A DNA stretch of 64,000 nt from contig JACRIW010000100.1 of NCBI GenBank assembly GCA_016215625.1, forward strand, positions 1 through 64,000, in the 5' to 3' direction. The stretch's first letter is position 1, and each line of letters begins with the position of its first letter. This stretch comes from Candidatus Eiseniibacteriota bacterium. GTDB lineage: Bacteria > Eisenbacteria > RBG-16-71-46. Positions 35,144 to 45,810 of the stretch are shown here, piece by piece. The position numbers and the translations under genes are program-made. The notes below the pieces were generated by a model, which saw nothing but the letters and a program-made list of their open reading frames with translations, was not told where the DNA came from and made no database searches.

Positions 35144-37893
35144 TATTTCTTCTCCGCCTGTTCGAGGAGCGCGCGCCAGTTCACGATGAGCCGCGGTTCC
35201 GCGCGGCTCGCACCTTCGCTGGGAACGGCCGCCACCAGGCGCCGGTCATCCGATGCGACGTCCCACCCGAGCAGCGGACGCTTCGGAGCGGTCCAGAGCG
35301 CCGGAGAGCCGAAACCGATGCGCTCTCCCGGCGTCACCGTGACAGACCAGATGGAACCGGTCGGCGCCGACCAGAAGAGCGACCTGCCGTCGCGACTCCA
35401 GGTCGGCGAGCCTCCGCCCTGCGTGGAGACGAGCTGCCGGGCCCCCAGCGAGGGAAACGCGTCCACGTAGATTTCCTTCTGGCCGCTCTCGTTCGACGAG
35501 TACGCGATCCAGCGGCCGTCGGGCGACAACGTCGCCTCGAGCTCGTCGGCCGCAGTCGCGACCAGCGGTTCGAGCGGCGCACCTCCCCCGAGGCGAAGCA
35601 GGACGAGGTCCCCGCCCGTTCCCGGAGACTGCGTTTCGAGCACCAGCGTCCGGCCATCCGGGGAAATGCAGTCGGGATGAAGGACGAGCCCCTTGCCTTT
35701 CGCCACGAACGCGGGCGCCCCGGACGCGGCGACGCTCTTCGCGAACACTTCGTAGACGCCGCTGCCGTTGTTCGAGTAGTAGACCGTTCGACCGTCCGGC
35801 GACCAGACGGGATTGATCGTCAGCCCGCTCTGGCTCGTGAACCGGCTCGCGCTCCCGCGAGCGAGGTCCGCGATCCAGAGATCGGAAGACGCCGACGAGG
35901 CCGTTCCTGTCTGTCGGCGTGTGCCGATCACGCGCGATCCGTCGGGCGAGAGGCTCAGGCCGGACCAGCCACCGACCGGAAGCCCCGCGATGGGTTCGAT
36001 GCTCCCGTCCCGTGAGACCCACGCGAGACGCTGGTCCGCCGGGCGATCGGGAATCGTGAGCAGCACGTCGTCACCCACGAGCCACACCGTGTTCGAGCCG
36101 AGCAGGTTCTGGGACTGAAAAGCATCCACCAAGGGCACGGGTTGACCGCTGAACTTGCACGAACGCGGATCCCAGCGCTGCCCGTGCACGAGGCCATTGC
36201 GCCGGTAGAGCAGCCAGCCCGAGGGCGACCACACGGGCGAACCGTCGCAGCGCAGCACGAGCCGGCGTTTCGGACTGCCCAGCTCGCCGAGATAGACGTC
36301 GTGCTGGTCCTGGATGCTGGGTGTGACGGTGAAGAAGTAGTGCCTGCCGTCCGGCAGGAAGCGCGGGAAGCGGTGCCCGCCCTCGTGCCGCGCGGTGTCC
36401 ACGACCGACTCGGCCACGGGAGTTCCGCCGTCGGCGGAGACGCGGAAGATGGGCCCCTCGGCGGCGGGCGTGAAGAGGATGACGCCGTCGCGATTCCACG
36501 TGGCGCCGCGCCCGGAGCCGCCCTCGCAGATGTCCTGCGCCGACCCACCCGCGACCGCGACACGGCGCAGCTTTCCACCGGCGAAGAAGCCGATCTGGGC
36601 GCCGTCCGCGGACCAGAAGGGCAGCATCGCTTCGGTGGTGCCCGGCAGCTTGCGCGCCGAGCCTGCACCCAGCGGCCGGTACCACAGGTCGGTCTCGCCG
36701 AGCGAGTCGGCGGCCACGAACACCATGGCGCTGCCGTCGGGAGCGACCGCGATGTCGCCGGCACTCGAGCTGAGCGCGAGCCCCGGCGGCATCGGCGCGG
36801 ACAGCACGAATGCCTGCTTCGCCGCGCCACGCGCACCCAGGCCCGGCAGCAGCCGCGACAGCACGAACGGGCCCGCGACCAGCGCGGCGACGGCGACGAG
36901 CGCGAGATGCCACGTCGGGTGACGGCGGCTGCTCGTCGTCGTGACCGCGGCAGTGTGGGTGCCGGAGGCACCCGAGACTCCGGAGCCGGTCGAGATGCCG
37001 GATCCCCCGGTCACGCCACTGCCCAGCGCGCGCAACTCGTGCATGAGGTCACGCGCGGTCTGCCAGCGGTCGTCCGGATCCTTCGCGAGGCAGCGCGCGA
37101 CCACGCGGTCGAGAGCGGGCGGCGACAGCGGCGCGACCTGCGAGATCGGCGCGGGCTCGGCGGTCATGATCGCGGAGATGAGCGAAGCCTGGCTGCGCCC
37201 ATCGAACGCGCGCTGGCCGGTCGCCATCTCGTGGAGCACGCAGCCGAGCGCCCAGATGTCGGCGCGCGAGTCGGCCTCGCGCCCTTCGAGCTGCTCGGGC
37301 GACATGTACTGGAACGTGCCGACGATCGCGCCCGCCGCGGTGAGCGGCGATGCGACGGTCGGGTGCTGCGTGAGCGCGGCCATGGTGGCGCCGCTCGCGC
37401 TGACCGGTCCCGCCGAGGCTGTCGCGCGCGCGAGCCCGAAGTCCATCAGCTTGGCGCCGCTCTTCGTGATCATCACGTTGCCCGGCTTCAGGTCGCGATG
37501 CACGACCCCCGCGCGGTGCGCGCGGTCGAGCGCGTCCGCGATCTGCGCGCCGAGCCGCAGCACCTCGGCGGGCGGCAGCGCGCCCTTGAGCAGCCGCTGC
37601 GAGAGCGTTTCGCCCTCGACCAGCTCCATCACGAGGTAGTCGGTCTCCCCTTCGCGCCCGACGTCGTGCAGCACGCAGATGTTCGGATGGTTGAGCGCGG
37701 CGACGGCCTTGGCCTCGCGCTCGAAGCGCGCGCGCACGTCGGCGTCGGCGGAGAGGTGCGCGGGCAGCACCTTGATCGCGACGTCGCGCCCCAGCCGCGT
37801 GTCGTGCGCGCGATACACCTCGCCCATGCCGCCCGCGCCGAGCGGTGCGACGACTTCGTAGGGACCGAGCTTCGTGCCGGGAGTCAGGGGCAT
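35143..37893 (-). CDS. Ser/Thr kinase with TolB-like propeller (kinase 9)
   Basis: 916 residues; ATG start with AAAGG about 8 bases upstream and 13 bases after the kinase 10 stop, the only non-overlapping junction of the array. Subfamily A with all catalytic residues. Between kinase and helix is an unusual Gly/Ser/Thr-rich juxtamembrane stretch (GSGISTGSGVSGASGT), a possible phosphorylation or flexible segment. The helix is HLALVAVAALVAGPFVLSRLL. Blades: APDGSAMVFVA, SADGAQIGFFA, FLPDGRHYFFTV, SPDGSRVIGTR, SPDGRTVYYSN, SPDGRTLVLET, SPDGRWIAYSS, SRDGRSLFWSA. The tail is LIVNWRALLEQAEKK. Much longer upstream reading is open in the same frame but is antisense noise inside kinase 10. Confidence 0.92.
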   Translation of the reverse strand: MPLTPGTKLGPYEVVAPLGAGGMGEVYRAHDTRLGRDVAIKVLPAHLSADADVRARFEREAKAVAALNHPNICVLHDVGREGETDYLVMELVEGETLSQRLLKGALPPAEVLRLGAQIADALDRAHRAGVVHRDLKPGNVMITKSGAKLMDFGLARATASAGPVSASGATMAALTQHPTVASPLTAAGAIVGTFQYMSPEQLEGREADSRADIWALGCVLHEMATGQRAFDGRSQASLISAIMTAEPAPISQVAPLSPPALDRVVARCLAKDPDDRWQTARDLMHELRALGSGVTGGSGISTGSGVSGASGTHTAAVTTTSSRRHPTWHLALVAVAALVAGPFVLSRLLPGLGARGAAKQAFVLSAPMPPGLALSSSAGDIAVAPDGSAMVFVAADSLGETDLWYRPLGAGSARKLPGTTEAMLPFWSADGAQIGFFAGGKLRRVAVAGGSAQDICEGGSGRGATWNRDGVILFTPAAEGPIFRVSADGGTPVAESVVDTARHEGGHRFPRFLPDGRHYFFTVTPSIQDQHDVYLGELGSPKRRLVLRCDGSPVWSPSGWLLYRRNGLVHGQRWDPRSCKFSGQPVPLVDAFQSQNLLGSNTVWLVGDDVLLTIPDRPADQRLAWVSRDGSIEPIAGLPVGGWSGLSLSPDGSRVIGTRRQTGTASSASSDLWIADLARGSASRFTSQSGLTINPVWSPDGRTVYYSNNGSGVYEVFAKSVAASGAPAFVAKGKGLVLHPDCISPDGRTLVLETQSPGTGGDLVLLRLGGGAPLEPLVATAADELEATLSPDGRWIAYSSNESGQKEIYVDAFPSLGARQLVSTQGGGSPTWSRDGRSLFWSAPTGSIWSVTVTPGERIGFGSPALWTAPKRPLLGWDVASDDRRLVAAVPSEGASRAEPRLIVNWRALLEQAEKK

Positions 37894-37906
37894 GGGCGCC
37901 TTTCGC

Positions 37907-40615
37907 TCAGCGCTTCCGTGCGCCGGCGGTCCAGTTCGAGACGATCGTGATCGAGGGCGAAGGCTCGTTCGCGGGCGGCGCCGAGACGAGGAAGCGCTGG
38001 CCGTCCGGGTGGATGTCGTAGCGCAGCGGGCTGCCGACTCCGTGGAACTGGAACAGCGGGCGCGTCTGCCCGACCTGGAACCCTCCGGGCCCGAGCTGCA
38101 CTTCGACCGACTGCAGGCGATGGTCGCGATCGAAGTAGAGCAGTTCGCGGCCGTTCCGGTTCCAGCGAACCTCCCCGCCACCTGCCTGCGAGATCTGCCA
38201 GCGTCCGCCCGGTTCGGGAAAGGTGACGACGTACACTTCTTCGCGCCCGGTCTCATCCGACTGGTACGCGACGTACCGTCCGTCCGGCGAGAACTGTCCC
38301 ATGCCCGAGACGGCCTTCGCCGGGCCGATGCGAACGCTCGGGCCGCCACCGGCAGTGGGCATGGCGTAGAGCCTCGTGCCCGGGTCGAGCGGGTCCTGCG
38401 CGTCGATGTCGAAGAGGATGTGGCGCCCGTCGGGCGAAGTCGCCCGCGGCCACATGATGACCGGCGCCACGCCGATCGTGTCCACGCGAGTCCCGCCCAG
38501 GGTTCGGAACTCCAGCGAGTTCTTGGGCGTGTTCCCGCCGTTGACCACGATTCGGCTGTCGTCGTTCGACCAGACCGCCGCGGGATGGTCCCCGTCGTCC
38601 ACCGTGAGGCGCGTGCTGCGCCCCGAGGCGAGGTCCACGAGGAACGCATCCGAGTTGCCGCGCGCCGTGTTCAGCACGGGAATCACCGCTTTGCGTCCGT
38701 CCGGGGAGATCGCCGGGCTGCCACCGTAGGTGTAATCCGTGGGTTCGCCCACGACTCCGAGCGAGAGGCCCGAGCGGTCGAGCCACTTCAACTGCGAACC
38801 GCTCGAGGCATTCCCGGTCATGAAAGCCAGCAGCCCGGTCTGCGACGCCGCGAACGCCCCACGGCTGAATCGCTCCTCCCACCGCAGCTGCGACTGGATC
38901 GCCACGGCAGGTCCGGTGGTCTGCAGCCGGCGCGTGTCGAACGGCTGCGACATCAGCACGCCTTCCTTCACGTACAGCAGGTGCCCCGAGGCATACACCA
39001 CGTTCGAGGCCACCGAGAGCACCCGCTTGCGCTCCAGCGAGCCCAGCTTGCCGACGTAGATGCCCGGCTCGACGCCGCGGCCCGCGCCCGATCTCCGGGC
39101 CAGGTAGAGGAAGTGCTTCCCGTCGGGCAGGAAGCTGGGATAGCGGTGCGTGCTCTCACCCGCGAGGGAATCCAACCGGGTGACCGGCGTGGCCGGGCCG
39201 CCCTCGTCGTCCACCATGCACACGGGGCCGTCGGGATGGCTGAAGAGGATCTTGCCTCCGGGCCCCCAGCTGGCCCCACGAAAATCGTCGCCCTTGTACA
39301 GCGTCGTCACCGGCCCACCACCGACCGGCACCTTCTTCATCGTGGCGCCCGAGAGGAATCCCAGCGAGCGGCCATCGGGCGAGAAGAACGGCCCCCATGC
39401 CCCTTCGGTGCCCGCGATCGGGCGAGCGTCGTCCGCACCGATCGACCGCACCCACAGCATGTCGGCGCCCTCTCCCTGGCGCGCGCAGAACGCGATGAGC
39501 GAGCCGTCGGGCGAGAGCGCGATGGGAATCGGGCTCGCGTAGCCGGCCGAGAACGTGACCCCGTCGGGCGGCAGCACCGAGGCGTGCACGACGGGGCCCC
39601 GGCCGGCGTCCCGCGGGAACCACAGCACCGCGGCGACGGCGCCGATCACCACGACCGCCAGCGCCGCGACCCAACCGAACCGCCCGCGATCCCGGCGTCG
39701 CGTCGCGAGTGGCGCGGGGACCGCGCCCTGCGAGCCCGCTTCGCTGATCCACTGCAGCTGCAGCTTCACGTCGTGCGCCGTCTGCATGCGCTCGCCGGCG
39801 TCCTTCGCGAGGCAGGCGCGCACCACGCGGTCGAGCGCCGGCGGGCTGACGGGAGCGACTTCGAGCAGCGATCGGGGCTCGTCCTTCATGATCGCCGAGA
39901 TGAGCGAGGCCTGGCTCGTGCCCTCGAACGCGCGCTTGCCCGTCACCATCTCGTAGAGCACGCAGCCGAGCGCCCAGAGGTCCGCGCGCGCGTCCGACTC
40001 GAGCCCCTCGAGGTGCTCGGGCGACATGTACTGGAACGTGCCGACGATCGTGCCCGCCGCGGTGAGCGGCGACGCCACCGTCGGATGCTGCGTGAGCGCG
40101 GCCATCGTGGCGCCACTCGCGCTGACCGGACCCGCCGAGGCGGTCGCGCGCGCGAGCCCGAAGTCCATGAGCTTCGCACCGGACTTGGTGATCATCACGT
40201 TCCCGGGCTTCAGGTCGCGATGCACCACGCCCGCGCGGTGCGCGCGATCGAGCGCGTCCGCGATCTGCGCGCCGAGGCGCAGCACTTCCGACGGCGGCAG
40301 CGCGCCGCGCGTGAGGCGTTGCGACAGCGTCTCGCCCTCGACCAGTTCCATCACGAGGTAGTCCGTGTCGCCTTCTCGCCCGACGTCGTGCAGCACGCAG
40401 ATGTGAGGATGATTCAGCGCGGCGACGGCCTTGGCTTCGCGCTCGAAGCGCGCGCGCACGTCGGCGTCGGCCGAGAGGTGCTGCGGCAGCACCTTGATGG
40501 CCACGTCGCGGTTCAGCCGCGTGTCGCGGGCGCGATAGACCTCGCCCATGCCGCCCGCGCCGAGCGGCGCGACGACTTCGTACGGACCGAGCTTCGTGCC
40601 GGGAGTCAGGGGCAT
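37907..40615 (-). CDS. Ser/Thr kinase with TolB-like propeller (kinase 10, first of the array)
   Basis: 902 residues; first gene of the array and so nearest its promoter. Subfamily A, with the N-terminal 260 residues very close to kinase 9 (both HLSADADVRARFEREAKAVAALNHP). The activation loop ends GTFQYMSPEHLEG, with His where all others have Gln. The helix is GWVAALAVVVIGAVAAVLWF. Blades: SPDGSLIAFCA, SPDGRSLGFLS, FLPDGKHFLYLA, SPDGRKAVIPV, SNDDSRIVVNG, SPDGRHILFDI, SPDGRYVAYQS. The tail is TIVSNWTAGARKR. The start is the ATG of MPLTPGTKLG. The frame is open for nearly 900 more codons upstream, antisense to kinase 11, and that extension is not coding. Confidence 0.92.
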   Translation of the reverse strand: MPLTPGTKLGPYEVVAPLGAGGMGEVYRARDTRLNRDVAIKVLPQHLSADADVRARFEREAKAVAALNHPHICVLHDVGREGDTDYLVMELVEGETLSQRLTRGALPPSEVLRLGAQIADALDRAHRAGVVHRDLKPGNVMITKSGAKLMDFGLARATASAGPVSASGATMAALTQHPTVASPLTAAGTIVGTFQYMSPEHLEGLESDARADLWALGCVLYEMVTGKRAFEGTSQASLISAIMKDEPRSLLEVAPVSPPALDRVVRACLAKDAGERMQTAHDVKLQLQWISEAGSQGAVPAPLATRRRDRGRFGWVAALAVVVIGAVAAVLWFPRDAGRGPVVHASVLPPDGVTFSAGYASPIPIALSPDGSLIAFCARQGEGADMLWVRSIGADDARPIAGTEGAWGPFFSPDGRSLGFLSGATMKKVPVGGGPVTTLYKGDDFRGASWGPGGKILFSHPDGPVCMVDDEGGPATPVTRLDSLAGESTHRYPSFLPDGKHFLYLARRSGAGRGVEPGIYVGKLGSLERKRVLSVASNVVYASGHLLYVKEGVLMSQPFDTRRLQTTGPAVAIQSQLRWEERFSRGAFAASQTGLLAFMTGNASSGSQLKWLDRSGLSLGVVGEPTDYTYGGSPAISPDGRKAVIPVLNTARGNSDAFLVDLASGRSTRLTVDDGDHPAAVWSNDDSRIVVNGGNTPKNSLEFRTLGGTRVDTIGVAPVIMWPRATSPDGRHILFDIDAQDPLDPGTRLYAMPTAGGGPSVRIGPAKAVSGMGQFSPDGRYVAYQSDETGREEVYVVTFPEPGGRWQISQAGGGEVRWNRNGRELLYFDRDHRLQSVEVQLGPGGFQVGQTRPLFQFHGVGSPLRYDIHPDGQRFLVSAPPANEPSPSITIVSNWTAGARKR

Positions 40616-40930
40616 GCGTCGCAGTCGGGGTGAGAGTCGTGAGGCCGGTGCCGGCGCACGGCTGCGCCCGCGGCGAAAGACGTTTCCATCCCGCTTACGG
40701 TAATAGCGAAGCCGGCCGGAAAAGTTGGTGCACCGCTCGCACTTCGCCCTGCCGCCGGTGCCCCGGAAGGCACGACGACTCCTGCTGCACCCGGGCGAGC
40801 TCCGGACGCATTTCGCCGCGGAAGCTACCCGAGTCCCGGGGGTGCGAACACAGAAAACTGCGCCCCCGGACCGCTCGATCGCACGGCAGTCCTTGGTCCC
40901 GGCCTCGCGCTCGCCTATTGTGCCGCCCGC
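40616..40930. other. Divergent intergenic region with hairpin between kinases 10 and 11
   Basis: 315 bases without a gene; it must hold the promoters of the eight-kinase array (leftward) and of kinase 11 (rightward). A 9-bp stem with one GU pair (40837-40845 with 40860-40868) and a 14-base A-rich loop lies 63-94 bases before the kinase 11 start and just upstream of its -35. It could be an operator. For the leftward array the only AT-rich patch is near 40703-40712 (TATTACCGT on the minus strand), and I see no convincing -35. Confidence 0.5.
40893..40921 (+). promoter_or_regulatory. Promoter of kinase 11
   Basis: TTGGTC at 40893-40898, 17 bases, TATTGT at 40916-40921, then GCCGCCCGC and the ATG at 40931. 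The start site would fall 0-3 bases before the ATG, so the mRNA is almost leaderless; no ribosome site is visible. Confidence 0.55.
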
Positions 40931-43206
<2,276 letters not shown>

Positions 43207-43210
<4 letters not shown>

Positions 43211-43965
43211 AACGCCGCGCCGAACCTCACGCTCGCGCCGTCCCGCTGGGGCAGCACCACGGCCCAGAGTCCGTCCGGCCGGCGGCGCTGCGCCCACTGG
43301 TTCGCGCGGTACGACACCCAGCCGCCGATCGCCGCGCCCGCGACCACGTCGCTCGGCCAGTGCACGTGGTCACGCACGCGCGACCACGCGGTGAGCGTCG
43401 CGGCCGGATAGAGAACCGCCGGTACCCACGGCGTGCGCGTCTCGGCGTCGATCGCCGCGGCGAGCGAGAACGCCATGGTGGTGTGCCCCGACGGGAAGCT
43501 GTCGTGTCCCGAGAACGGCTCGAAGCGCCCGGGATCGGACGACTCGTGCGGCCGGAACCGGCCCGCGCTCAGCTTGATCGCCGTGGTGACCACGCCTGCG
43601 CTCGCGCAGGCGAACGCGACACGCTCGGTCGCCGCGGCGAGACGCGCGTGCCCGGTGAGCCGCGCGGCGCCGTCCACGGCGAGCAGCGCGGGCGCGATCA
43701 CGAGGTGATTGCCGAACTGCTTGGCCACCTTCGCGGCGTCGCGCGCTCCCCCGCCGTCGGAGGCGGCGATGCGACGCGACCAGCCGCCGTCGTTCGTGGC
43801 GGCGATCGCGACCGCCGCCGCGGCGCCCGCGGCGAACCACGCGTCGTCGCGCGAGAGCAGCGGCCGCGCACGCACGGAATCCGGCACCGCCTGCGCGCCG
43901 CAGGGCGCGGCAGGCACGAGCGTCACGCACAGCGCCGCGGCGAGCAGCGCCCGCGCGGCGGTCAC
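43207..43965 (-). CDS. Secreted/periplasmic PAP2-family phosphatase
   Basis: 252 residues: a signal peptide or anchor (AARALLAAALCVTLVPAAPCGAQ) followed by a PAP2 acid phosphatase domain with all three motifs. These are KLSAGRFRP, FPSGHTTM with the catalytic His, and SRVRDHVHWPSD with the nucleophile His. Such enzymes dephosphorylate lipid phosphates such as undecaprenyl pyrophosphate or phosphatidic acid. The GTG start sits in a GTGA overlap with the stop of the FHA-PP2C gene, so the two are translationally coupled, which hints at a shared signalling or envelope role. The C-terminal RFGAAF ends like an outer-membrane-associated protein, but the fold is PAP2. Confidence 0.88.
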
Positions 43966-45581
43966 GTGCGGCGGACGAGCACCAGCGTGATGTCGTCGGC
44001 GCGCGGCGTGCCCGAGGCGAACGCGTCCACGGTGACGATCACGTTGCGCGTCGCGAGGTCGAGATCCGGTGCGGCGGAAGCCTTGCCGAGCACTTCCTCG
44101 AGCCGGTCGTCGCCGAAGAACTCCTCGCCGCACATGGCTTCGGGAATGCCGTCGGAATAGAGCGCGAGCGTCTCGCCGGAGCCGATGGTCGTGCTCGCCG
44201 CGGTGTACGGGAACGACTCCATCATCGCGACGGGGATGCCCGTGGCTTCGAGCTGGCGCGTGGGGCCCTCGCCGTAGATGAGCGGGGCGTTGTGCCCGGC
44301 GTTGCAGTACGTGAGTTCGCCCGTGGCCGCGTCGAGACAGCCGACGAACAGCGTCACGAAGCGCCCGGGCTCGGTCGAGCGGAACAGCACGTCGTTCAGC
44401 CGTGTGACCAGCTCGGCCGGATCGGTGCACGAGTTGTAGAGCACGCGCGCGGACGTCACGGTCGAACTCATGAGCAGCGCGGCGCCCATTCCCTTGCCCG
44501 AGACGTCCCCGATCACGATCACCCAGCGGCCGTCGGAGCGCTGGTGGAAGTCGTACAGGTCGCCGCCGACCTCGAAGCAGGTCTCGACGCGCGCCGCGCA
44601 GGCGTAGCCGCGCATGTCGGGCGCCGGCGGCAGCAGCGACTGCTGGATGCGCGTGGCCGTCGCGAGCTCCTGCTGCATGCGCAGGCGCTGCGCCTCGGAC
44701 TCGAGCAGGCGCGCGTTGCTGATCTTCACCGCGGCCATGTTCGCGAGCACCGTGAACACCTCGAGGTGTTCCTCGTTGTACTCGACCCGGATGTCGGTCG
44801 TGTCGGCGTACAGCACGCCGAGCACCTTCTCGTTGTCGAAGAGCGGAACGGCCATCGCGGAGCGGATCGACTGCACGAGCACGCTCTCCTGCGCGGAGAA
44901 GCGCGGGTCCTCGGACGCGTCGCGCGTGACGACCGACTGGCAGTCGTCGAGCACCGTGTTGAGGATGGTCGTGGACAGCGCGAGCGGCTCGCGCGTCGGC
45001 ACGCCGAGGTGGCGCACGGCGATCTGCTCGGGCGTCTCGCCCTTCTTGTCGCGCAGCAGGATCACGAGCCGGCTCGCCGGAACGGCGCGCTCGACCACGC
45101 GGAGCACTTCCTCGCACGTCTCGCGCAGCGGGCGCGGCAGCACGAGCATCTGCCCGGCTTCGGCGAGCAGCGCCACGAGGCGCGAGCCGTCGGAGCCCTT
45201 GCCGGCGCGGCTGATGATCTCCTTCGCACCCTGGCGCACGGCGGAGCCGAGCCCGGTCGACTCGCTGAAGCGCGTCCGGTTCGCGGCCTGCTCGGCGCCG
45301 AAGCGCGCCTCGACCTGCCCGAACTGGATGCTGTCCCCTTCTTTCAGCATGACGCCGCCGTCCCGGACTTCGACACCGTTCAACCGCGTGCCGTTGCGGC
45401 TGCCCAGGTCGCGCAGGAGCCAGCCGCCCGTGCTGCGGGCGAGCTCGGCGTGTTCCTTGGACACCGTGGCGTCGGCGAGCTGCACTTCGCAGCGCGAGGA
45501 TCGGCCGATGCGCAGGAGATCGCCCGTGACGGGCCAGCTGCGGCGCTGTCCTTCGACGACAGCCGTGAGAAGAAGATCCAT
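43962..45581 (-). CDS. FHA-GAF-PP2C (RsbU-type) serine phosphatase
   Basis: 539 residues. An FHA domain at about 20-90 (RIGRSSRCEVQL, SKEHAEL, GSRNGTRLNG) has the Arg, Ser-His and Asn that bind phosphothreonine. A GAF sensor lies at about 150-300. A SpoIIE/RsbU phosphatase at about 330-535 has the metal-binding Asps of FEVGGDLYDF, GDVSGKGMGAAL, YSDGIPEA and RADDITLV. It should dephosphorylate Ser/Thr-phosphorylated partners, classically anti-anti-sigma factors. Next to eleven Ser/Thr kinases it is an obvious candidate to read or reverse their output. I set the start at the ATG before LLLTAVVEG, giving the FHA domain a normal N-terminus. A possible -10 (TACAGT, 45652-45657) lies upstream on the minus strand. 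Confidence 0.9.
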   Translation of the reverse strand: MDLLLTAVVEGQRRSWPVTGDLLRIGRSSRCEVQLADATVSKEHAELARSTGGWLLRDLGSRNGTRLNGVEVRDGGVMLKEGDSIQFGQVEARFGAEQAANRTRFSESTGLGSAVRQGAKEIISRAGKGSDGSRLVALLAEAGQMLVLPRPLRETCEEVLRVVERAVPASRLVILLRDKKGETPEQIAVRHLGVPTREPLALSTTILNTVLDDCQSVVTRDASEDPRFSAQESVLVQSIRSAMAVPLFDNEKVLGVLYADTTDIRVEYNEEHLEVFTVLANMAAVKISNARLLESEAQRLRMQQELATATRIQQSLLPPAPDMRGYACAARVETCFEVGGDLYDFHQRSDGRWVIVIGDVSGKGMGAALLMSSTVTSARVLYNSCTDPAELVTRLNDVLFRSTEPGRFVTLFVGCLDAATGELTYCNAGHNAPLIYGEGPTRQLEATGIPVAMMESFPYTAASTTIGSGETLALYSDGIPEAMCGEEFFGDDRLEEVLGKASAAPDLDLATRNVIVTVDAFASGTPRADDITLVLVRRT

Positions 45582-45810
45582 GGGTCCTTGCAGGGGGTGA
45601 AGAACGTGGATCCCGTCGGGGCGGAGGCCGGAGCGGGAGGATTGGGCCGGGACTGTAGCCGACCGGAGGGCGGCGCGGCACGGCAATTCGTGTGCGGACA
45701 CGCCCCTTCCAGAAGGCTTCGTTAGAACGCCCGGGACCCGGACGTAGGACGGACGTGACCGGGGCAGTTCCCGCACGGGAGCCGCCCTTCCCCGAACCGG
45801 AGACCCCACG

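Larger units (their letters stand above)
18994..40615 (-). repeat. Tandem array of eight paralogous kinase genes
   Basis: Eight genes of 2.64-2.75 kb repeat at a period of about 2.7 kb. The first 120 bases of each (Gly loop to the VAIK lysine) and the catalytic and activation segments are strongly alike at DNA level, while the propeller halves are not. Kinase 1 (12564-15272) carries the same block. In transcript order the subfamilies run A A B B B B A A. The likely origin is serial tandem duplication, perhaps with gene conversion of the kinase halves. Confidence 0.85.

Noticed and set aside
18994-40615. Assembly artefact collapsing or duplicating one kinase gene
   Set aside because: The eight propellers differ clearly from one another, so they are distinct genes; read-depth data would still be the proper test.
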